Shown here: one piece after another, positions 19,201 through 27,600 of the stretch
Layout of the letters: every line of letters begins with the position of its first letter
Position numbering within the stretch: the stretch's first letter is position 1
Assembly: GCA_018806915.1 (NCBI GenBank)
Contig: JAGKQI010000079.1
Location: 647,001 to 711,000, forward strand
Source: Phytophthora colocasiae
Lineage: Eukaryota; Oomycota; Peronosporomycetes; Peronosporales; Peronosporaceae
Direction of reading: 5' to 3'
DNA: 64,000 nucleotides
The notes under the pieces: generated by a model
Databases searched by the model: none
Told to the model about the DNA's origin: nothing
Seen by the model: only the letters and a program-made list of their open reading frames with translations
Program-made: the position numbers and the translations under genes

Positions 19201-22200
19201 CCTCTGGGTACAGCTTCAGGTCGTTTCTTGAACGGGAATTCGATCTGCTTACACCAGCCTCGACGGCGGGTCTGAATTGTTCCCACGAAATTGAAGCCCA
19301 TTGTTCGGAGTTGTTGTGCCTTCTCTTTCGTGGACCAGTGCAGATCCAAGCGTTTAAATGGACTAAGAGCGTGAGCCAGCATCAGGCCAACCCACTGGAC
19401 AATTTCGTGCGGCAAAATCTTCTTGAATTTCATCAGACTTCTGCGTAACTTCTCAGGGGATCGTTGAGCCCGATGCACCACTTTACCTTCGCTTTCAATC
19501 GCGTTCTCTAGCCTAGCATCGAATGACTGCTTCCAATATAAATTGGTTTGACTGGCAACTTCTCTCCAAAACTGCTTCGGTAAGAAATAGTAAAAAAGGC
19601 TCAGAGGCGTCTCACATGATGCAAGTACCTTTTGTGATGGACCACAATACCCAGAGTACATTGTGTCGACTGCTGAAACATTGTCAATCACAGCGGTAGC
19701 ATTATCCGGTAAAACATCCCAGCCGTTCTGAGCCATTTCTGCGAGTTGATCGTTATCAAATATACTCGAGGATGCTGTCAGCATAAAACGCAAGTTATAA
19801 ACCGTTCATGTCAGCATAAAACCAACAGAAAAATTACCTTGAATAGACATATGAAGCTGATTGAGTTCTTGTTCGCTCATCAGCGAGGCAACTCGTGTCA
19901 GCTCGCATTGCAGTTCCGAGCAATCGGACTCGTTCTTTTCCAGCTCTTCGTCACAATCGCTGTCTGAATCGTCTGCATTTTCACCAGGATCTTCCTGTCC
20001 TTCACCGTCCGATTCCAAGAACGTATCCAGTTCTCCGGTCACGAGGTTGGGGTCCAGTGCATCCGTACCAGATTCAGGTATCGCATCAGCTTGACGAACA
20101 GGTAGGTCGGTGCTACCTCCAGCGGCACCCCCATCGATAATCTCGTCTTCGGAGTCATAGTCACTGCCAGGTGCGGAATACTCGGAGTCTTCATCGCTAC
20201 TCGACACACGTCTCGAACTACTTGAAGAGTGTAGTTCGGCCCCACCTTGACCTCTTCCACCAGTGTCGTTTGTACCTGGTTAAATATACATAGTATTAGT
20301 ATACTGTTTGGGTCAGCATAAAAGCATGGTGTCAGCATAAGCACCTAAAGATACACCCTCCGCGTCAGCATTATTATTCGGAGCTGTGCTTTCGTCAGCA
20401 TACCCTGCGAATAGTAAGCTTACCATGTCAGCATAGCTCTGTCAGCATAAAATTTAGCCTTTATACCTTCCAAGCTACACTCGTTACTACAAGCAGATTC
20501 CGTCACTGAGGTCACTGAGGGAGGTGCTTCAACTTGCTGCCCGTCGTTTTCTGCTCGATCAAAAATGATCAGCAAGATGTCGATAAAAGTGCAATACTCA
20601 CATACCTTGCGTGTTGTGTTCGCCCCAGACCCTGTCAAACCTTGTCAGCTCTCGCCGTCTTTCCGCTGCTTCTTCTGCAAGTTGCGTTTTGGTGCGCTTC
20701 TTGGGTTTTGGCTTGGTGGAGGTCGGGGAACGCTTTTTGGCTGTAAGAGCTTTCGGTGCTGCGCGAGGCTTCTTGGGGATGGAAGGGTCTTATCGGCTCG
20801 TGGTACCTTCCTCATTGTTTTCGCCTTTTTTGGGGGTGGCTCTTGATGCGCTGTCACTCGGCTGGGACGACCCTCAACTGTTCTGCTGTTAGCTTTGTGG
20901 ATACATGCAATATCAAGAGGCACTTACCAGCAGCGATCGGGTCCTTCCAGCGAACTACAACGTTTGAAATGCCGTGACGAGCGCAGATGTCTGCATTTGA
21001 CCGCACATATCCTAGTAGCTCGTCCTCGCCATTGAAATAATCAACACCACGAGTCCCGCTACTGCGCTTACGGCCTGGTTTTACGTAGTCATAGCTGGAA
21101 CGCACGGTAACAGTCAGCAATTACACACATTCACACAAACGCTGTTGTTCTTACTGAATGTCGAGACCCTTTGGGGGGCTCGCTGTCCACTTGTCCTTGA
21201 CGAGGAGGGGCCAAATAGCGCGAAAATCCATGCAAACTGGGCTTGAGCAATCTGAAATCGAGAATGAGTGGCGGGAAGGAAGGGGGAACCGATTTTTGGC
21301 AGAAACTACCAAAATTTGGAAATTATTGCTAATCACTTCTCGTGCCATATGTATTTTTGATCCAATTGAAACCGTCGTTGCGAACACGTGGTCCAATCAG
21401 CTTCGCTAAAAATATGAGAACAGACGCAAGCTCACTTTTGCGGATTTACAAGTATAGTGAAATCAAGATATACGTATGCTGTTCAGGAGGGTATAAACCA
21501 TTTTGCGCACCCTCCGCAGGCAAGGGGTTAAACAACGTACAAGGTCTCCAAGTTTGGGTATTCCGCCTCGAAAGTCATGATTTTGTTGTCACTCAAGTTT
21601 CTGATTGTTCACGGAGGTGGAATTAGTCACGACTTTCACAATAACTCAATAGATGATAGCCACACGTACAGCATTTTGAGTGAATCTAATGAATCTGAGG
21701 GTGCCACCTCTCTGATAGTGTTTGAGCCCAAGTTTCTGTAAGGCACATATCACTGTCAACACAACGCGAAAGATAATAAAAACTTAAACCACACTTACAA
21801 ATTCTCGAGCTTTTCAAAACTCGAAAGGGACTTGGGCATTGCTGAGAGATTGTTCACTGCGAGATTCCTGTTTATGACAGACATGATTAGTTTTTCTTTG
21901 GATATCATAAAAGTACGTTACTACTCACAATTTCTTCAGCGTTGATATCACATCAGACCCATTGAGTTCTGTAATGTAGTTGCCCTCCAGTGACAGGTCC
22001 TCAAGTTTCGCGAACGCCGTGAACTGAGCTGGGAACGAGTAGATCAACGTGTTCTTAAGATCGAGCTTTGTGATGCTCGTAGGTAACTTCGACGGAAGAT
22101 CTGGCATGACGTTTTTCAGATTGAGGTTGATCAAAGATACACTCGTGATTTGGGACTGACTGGCGATGAAGTCCGAGTTAAACGTCAGGTACCCCACTCG

Positions 22201-22704
22201 GCCTCTGTAGTACGCTCTGTATGTGTCACCTCCTGCGAGAACCCTGGACATTTAGCACGTTAATTATCCTGAAATCTATCTAGCAGACCGTTTTGATAGT
22301 ACGTACACTTGATCAATCTTCGAAGCAATTTCAAGCTTAGAAACGTCGTACAAGTAGCAATTCTCGATATGCGGGTAGATCCCAGTGTCGTTCGGCAGAT
22401 CAGTCACAGCGGAGATGTAGTTCGGGTCGGCTACTCGTGCGTTTGCATCTTCATCACTTACATAACCAGAATCTCCGATAAGGAGGACGAAAGCTGAGTC
22501 TGTGTAGTTCAGACAGGTGTACTTGTCATCGGCGGCAACGTCACAGAGCCCTCCACCACCGCATTGGCCACTGCAAGACGACAGAAGAGTGCCTCCACCC
22601 CAGAGCCCGCTTGCATTCATGCATACTGGAGGTGTCACGGCCACAGCGCGAATTGTTATAAGCGTGGAGCACACCAGCCACGCTACGTGAGACTTGGGCG
22701 TCAT
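16291..22704 (-). CDS. LRR-transmembrane-TKL kinase (probable pseudokinase), 7 exons, intron carries piggyBac
   Basis: Exons by my reading: 22307-22704, 21929-22243, 21799-21867, 21670-21735, 21541-21600, 17575-17643 and 16291-17494, about 726 residues. A signal peptide (MTPKSHVAWLVCSTLI) leads a Cys-rich ectodomain and leucine-rich repeats. Exons 3 to 6 each encode one repeat of about 22 residues and are separated by phase-2 introns. Then come a transmembrane helix (VIVIAVAGAVLVLVLIGLAICMY, split here only in wording) and a TKL kinase domain with glycine loop (IGSGAHCVVW), ATP lysine (ASKRLRK), HRDLRASN and APE. The DFG position reads KVG, so the Mg-binding Asp is missing. The start is ATG 22704; the frame upstream begins at GTG. 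The intron at 17644-21540 contains a whole piggyBac element; without it the intron would be about 54 bp. Confidence 0.82.
18324..21231 (-). pseudogene. PiggyBac transposase, internally deleted and frameshifted
   Basis: Exon pieces on the minus strand: ATG 21231 with MDFRAIWPLLVKDKW, joined by an intron to YDYVKPGRK...GVDYFNGEDELLGYV (about 20940-21078); a Lys-rich stretch (20645-20900) that changes frame; an acidic N-terminal region (19850-20207); and the DDE_Tnp_1_7 domain (about 18950-19783). That domain jumps from APFKR-like LSPFKRLDLHWSTKEKA directly to MGFNFVGTIQTRRRGWC. The middle of the catalytic domain, where the first two catalytic Asp lie, is therefore missing. The distal GGVDRHDQL motif remains. 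A 70-bp intron (about 18887-18955) precedes FAKYYKGLFLGLLDMAFVNAYIVF. The C-terminal Cys-rich finger (QCKVC ... YYCPAC) is split over two frames near 18520. It cannot be an active transposase. Confidence 0.75.
18923..20448 (-). repeat. Nine same-strand copies of ATGCTGAC inside the piggyBac element
   Basis: On the plus strand GTCAGCAT occurs at 18923, 19777, 19810, 20312, 20331, 20364, 20394, 20427 and 20441. Four copies extend to TTTTATGCTGAC. Six lie within 137 bp (20312-20448). Those at 18923, 19777 and 19810 fall in introns of the transposase gene, where CTGAC also looks like a branch point. Confidence 0.85.
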
Positions 22705-23125
22705 TTGAGTTCTGTAGTGTCTTTTTGACAATGACCTCTCGCTTCGAGGAGAGCGCACTCATGGGTTGGGAATCCTTGAGATTCCTTGCGTAGATCCATC
22801 CATTGATGACCGACGAGCTTCTACGAAGTCAACAGATATCGCCATATCCTGATAATATGTCCAGAAGTCTGAATTCAATTAGGTTGAGTAACATTCCGCA
22901 TATCGATCTGTAGCCAAACTCCTGTCATGACCCAAGGACTTGCGTCACAGCAGACAACGAGGCATTCATTGTCATTGATGCCGGTCGCACTTCGCTTGAT
23001 ACTGGATACCGTGATATCTCAATATGAGGTGCCTACACTTCAGATCGCTGAACGAAGATCGCTTTGGCCAACGGTTCATTGTATGTACTTACTTGGCATG
23101 GTGTCTTTATCGCTGGTCTTTTCCT
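22705..23125. other. Intergenic region, no gene seen
   Basis: Spacer between the start of the LRR-TKL gene and the 3' end of the UBAC2-like gene. The open frame on the plus strand (22927-23283) overlaps the UBA exon of the minus-strand gene and has no recognisable domain. Confidence 0.5.
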
Positions 23126-24434
23126 CTACAATCCGTTTAACAGTCGATTTGCGGCCGCCTCCACGTTGTTGTCCGTGGACTGAAGCGCCTGTAGCGCACG
23201 TTCTCTATCAAATCCAAGAGCCTAGCGTCGTGTTAAAGAATACTCGTGAGGCAACCAATTTTCAAAATTTGCAAGATCAATAAGTAGCTTACCATGAGCT
23301 GCTCAATGGCATCTTCAGACGGGGGTGCAGCAGCCATGTGAGGAGGCAACATACCACCAGCGGCTGCTGCAGGAGGGCCGCCAGGCATCATCCCACCTGC
23401 ACCCGGCAGTAATTGGTCTCGGAATCCTTGGCCCTCGACCGCTGGCGCACCTGGACGACCCCGATTAAAACGAGCGTTAACTCTGCGTTGAGCCTCAATC
23501 GCACGTCGCTGCCTCTGGAGCGCCAATGTACTGGCAGGAACCACTTCAAACAGCGGGTGCAGCAGCCCGAATATTGAGCACACGAACGAGGGTAACCGCA
23601 GTCGTCCAAGTGGCGTTGAACTGAAGAGGAAACCCAATATCGATCCACCCAGAAACGGCACGAACGAGCGGAAGTCCCGTGCGAATAGCTAGCAAAGAGC
23701 AGATGCATTAGTCCCCTTTACACTTCAAAGAACGCCCCCGCAGTCACCCTCGTTCTTACCATGAGCATCAACATGTACGTGCTGGACTTGTCCGAAAAGT
23801 GAAGACCCCACACACTGAACGATTTCGGCGACAGCTTTGGAATAAATTCTACAACGAAACACATTAAAATAAGCTGTAAATCCGCGCTAACAGTATACAA
23901 CGCCAACGTACTGTTAAAGTAGACAGCAAAGGCTCCAATAACTGGGTACGGTCCTCCCGGAATGTTTTTAGCCAGTGCAGGAGCAGAAGTCAATGCTGCA
24001 AACTGCAAAGCCCCCGAAATCAACAGCACGAACACGAGAACACTCCCAAACTTGCGAGATCCCAATTGCCTCTCCAGTACTCGGAACTGGAACACAGCGT
24101 AAAGTCCAAGCGACACTGCCAGTCCACTATAGTAAAAAAAAACATATTAGTAAATAAAAACTAACAATTTATCATAATTCCTTACTGGTGGAAAGTCAGT
24201 TGACTCGACAGCAGACGCCAATACTGCGAGTGAACAAGAATCGCGTCTCGGTCTAATGCTAACAACCGGCCGCGGTCCAGTAAGAGACTGGCGGAACTAG
24301 CAGCACCCACTGCGAGCGAGAAGGCGTAGGTCACTGGAGCGCCATCTACAAAGTATAAAGAACATCAATAGAGCTGTAAACAAGCCAGGAGTAAGCTTCA
24401 AACGCCTACAGAAGCCACGCAAGTCGCCGTGCAT
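23126..24434 (-). CDS. UBAC2: UBAC2-like rhomboid pseudoprotease with C-terminal UBA domain
   Basis: A multi-exon gene starting at ATG 24434 (MHGDLRGF). After an intron it continues GAPVTYAFSLAVGA...HSQYWRLLSSQLTFH, then GLYAVFQFRVLERQLGSRKFGSVLVFVLL, a further hydrophobic exon (FRSFVPFLGGSILGFLFS), a Gly/Pro/Ala-rich linker, and a last exon coding ALGFDRERALQALQSTDNNVEAAANRLL before TAG at 23126. That order of rhomboid-like membrane domain followed by a UBA domain is that of UBAC2, an ER protein working with UBXD8 and ER-associated degradation. No rhomboid Ser-His catalytic pair is evident. At least four short introns with GT-AG ends separate the exons. Confidence 0.8.
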
Positions 24435-24645
24435 CGTGACGTTTGTCTTGTAGTCGGCCACGTAAGGATGCGGACACTTTTTTAAAGTAACACAAAAAGA
24501 CGTAAATCACTAAGTAACAATATGAAGTAAACATCAACTTCACTTAAGTACGAGCAACTTCACCGTTTCGTAACGATCGCTTAAAGGGACACCCAAGCGG
24601 CTTCTTCCTTAATTTACAGCTTCGTTCTCGGCCGCAGAAACGAAA

Positions 24646-27600
24646 ATGCTGGCTCGACGTGTTCCTCCGTCGATTTCGACGCGTCTGCCGAGCTCCAAGA
24701 CGCTCGTTAAGGGTGTGGACAGCCCCAGTAGCCACCAGCAGCTCAGTAACAACGCTAGTCATGTGGGACGTTCAGCTCCTTTGGGACAAATTGACGCTAG
24801 ACACTTACAAATAGGCACGAAAGTGTGGGTAGCAGATGCTAAAATACTATGGCGCATTGGTGAAGTGCAGGCTATTGCAGAAGACCGCAAGACGGCGCAG
24901 GTTTATCTTGCAGATGCAGCGGAGGACCAAGTGCAGACGTTGCGGATGGACCAACTCTTCACTTTTGATGCATCGCACATTGTGGACCACGCAGATGTTG
25001 CGTTGATGAATAACATGCACGAGGCGCCACTGCTTAATGTGCTGCGTCAACGCTTCGAGCGTGACGAAATCTACACGTTCACAGCGGACATTTTACTCTC
25101 TATCAACCCGTACAAGTCCATTCCGCTGTTATACGACGTTGTTGGCTTTATGACGAGTCGGCAAGAAGCTGCTACAGCCACTGGAGATGGGTCTACTAGT
25201 GACAGTAGCGCGCCGCCACATTTGTTTTCAATAGCGGAGAAGGCGTACACAGGCATGAAAGGTGTTGTTCCTGGTTCGGGGACGCAGCAGTCCATCGTCA
25301 TTAGTGGTGAAAGCGGCGCAGGAAAGACGGAAGCCTCCAAGTACATCATGAAATACCTCGCGACAGCGAGCAAACATGTCGCCAGCACCACCGGAAAGGC
25401 AGCAGCAGTCGTGCACGAGCAGATTGAAGAGTGCGTTGTGCTTTCGAACTTGATTCTGGAATCCTTCGGCAACGCGAAGACGTCGCGGAACGACAACTCC
25501 AGTCGCTTTGGCAAGTACATTCAGATCCACTACAGCAACGAAGGACGGATGGCAGGTGTGTCAATCCGCCACTTTTTACTGGAGAAGACTCGGCTTGTCC
25601 GTCCAGAAGTCAACGAGCGCAATTACCATATCTTCTACCAGCTACTGGCGGGTCTGGATACCTTGACGAACGCTGCAGACCCAGCAGACTCGGGTCGACC
25701 CCTACTGCTGAGGAATGACGTGTGGAATTACACATATCTCACCCGTGGAGACTGCGTGGAAGTGGACGGAGTAGACGACGCCACTGAGTTTGAACAACTT
25801 CAACGGTGTCTGGAGCAGCTCGGGATGGATAACGCCAGCTTCCAGCGGCCGATGTTCGAGATTCTTGCAGTCATTCTGCACTTAGGAAATGTAAGTTTTG
25901 AGAGCCCAATGGTACAGGGGAGCGGCGGAGATGACAAAGTTGACGAACCAACTCGAGTTGTATTCCCCGAAAGCGACGCCGGTGTCAACTTGGAACACGT
26001 CGCAATGCTGCTAGGAGTGGATGCTGCAGAGTTCGCTAACAAGATGGTGACGCAGACGACAATCACTGGCCGAGGAAGTATCTTGGAGATCAAACTCACT
26101 CCAGAGCAGGCAAAGAACGCGATGGATGCCTTCTGTAAATATTTGTATGGAGAGCTCTTCAACCACGTAATTGCACGGATCAACGCCTGCGCCAAGCAGC
26201 AAACCTCCCTCATACCAAGTGCCGACAAGAAGACGCCTAAGTCCCGTGTTCAAGGTGCGGCTGGCCAGCTCGTCGATCCGTTTATCGGGATCCTCGACAT
26301 CTTCGGCTTCGAGGTGATGAAGCGCAACAGCTTGGAGCAGTTGTGCATCAACTTCACCAACGAAACCCTGCAGCAGCAATTCAACAAGCACGTGTTCGTA
26401 CTGGAGCAGGAGCGATACGCACGTGAAGGCATCACCGTCTCTCCAGTGGAATTCCAAGATAACCAGCGCTGTCTGGATCTCATCCAGAAGCCTCCACTTG
26501 GACTGTTGCCTCTCCTGGAGGAACAAATGCTACTGAAGCGAAAGACCACGGACAAACAGCTACTGACGATTTACCACGGCAATCACTTGGAGAAACACCC
26601 GAGCTACGCGAAGCCGCGCTTCGAGTGTGACGAGTTCATCATCCGTCACTACGCGGGCGACGTCATCTACGACATCCACGACTTCATCGCCAAGAACACC
26701 GACAACTTGCACGACGACCTGCTGGATCTGCTTCGAGGGAGCTCCCAACCACTTCTTCAAGCCATCTTCAGCGCTCCATCTGCAGCCTCACTTGGCGGCG
26801 CAGCGACTAAACGCGGAGGACCTTCAGCACCCTCAACACCGACAGGACACAAGCGCAACCAGAGTACATCCCTCACTGGAACGACGACAGTGTCAAGTCG
26901 CTTCCGAACGCAGTTGGCCGAACTCATGGATGTTCTGTGGAGCACGACGCCCAGCTACATCAAGTGTATTAAGCCCAACAATCTCAAGTTTCCAGGCGGT
27001 TTCAGCTGCGAGCTCGTTCGTGACCAGCTCGTTTACAGTGGTGTGCTCGAGGTTGTGCGCATTCGACAGGAGGGATTTCCGATCCGCAAGCAGTTCAGCG
27101 TCTTTTACGAGCTCTTCTGGCCGTTAGCAATCGGGAAATACGGCGTTGCAACCACCAGAAGCAATGCCAGCAAGACTCGAGAGGCCTGCGAGGTTATCGC
27201 TCGTGAATGGCTCAAGGATAAGGAGCTGGAACATCAAAAATTGGAAACAGAAGCTGAATCACCGGAGGATGAAACAGAGGCTCCACGTCCAGTTCGACAG
27301 GTCTTCGCCATGGGGAGGAACGAAATCTTTCTGCGATACGGCCAGGTGGAGCGCCTCGAGGGCTCATTAGCCACTATCCGGCAAGAAAGCATCGTGGTCT
27401 TACAATCCAAATTGGTTCGTGCTCGACTGGCGTTCAAGAAGTATCATGTACTGCGACAAGCGACACTGCAATGGCAAGCATTGTGGCGGATGTGGGCCCA
27501 GCGCGCACGGTATCTAAAGCAACGCAGCGCTGCTATCAAGATCCAAGCGCGCGTCCGTGCATTCCAGCTTACCTCGCTCTTCCAGAAGAAGAAGCGTGCT

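Larger units (their letters stand above)
17689..21527 (-). mobile_element. PiggyBac element, 3839 bp, flanked by TTAA
   Basis: Target duplications TTAA lie at 17685-17688 and 21528-21531. The terminal inverted repeats are CCCCTTGCCCGCGGAGG at the left and CCTCCGCAGGCAAGGGG at the right, 16 of 17 complementary. The element lies in an intron of the LRR-TKL gene, in the same orientation as its host. It contains an internally deleted transposase gene and nine copies of an 8-bp word (see the repeat entry). Confidence 0.92.

Noticed and set aside
22927..23283. Plus-strand ORF next to the UBAC2-like gene
   Set aside because: It overlaps the UBA exon and linker on the opposite strand, begins and ends arbitrarily and has no domain.
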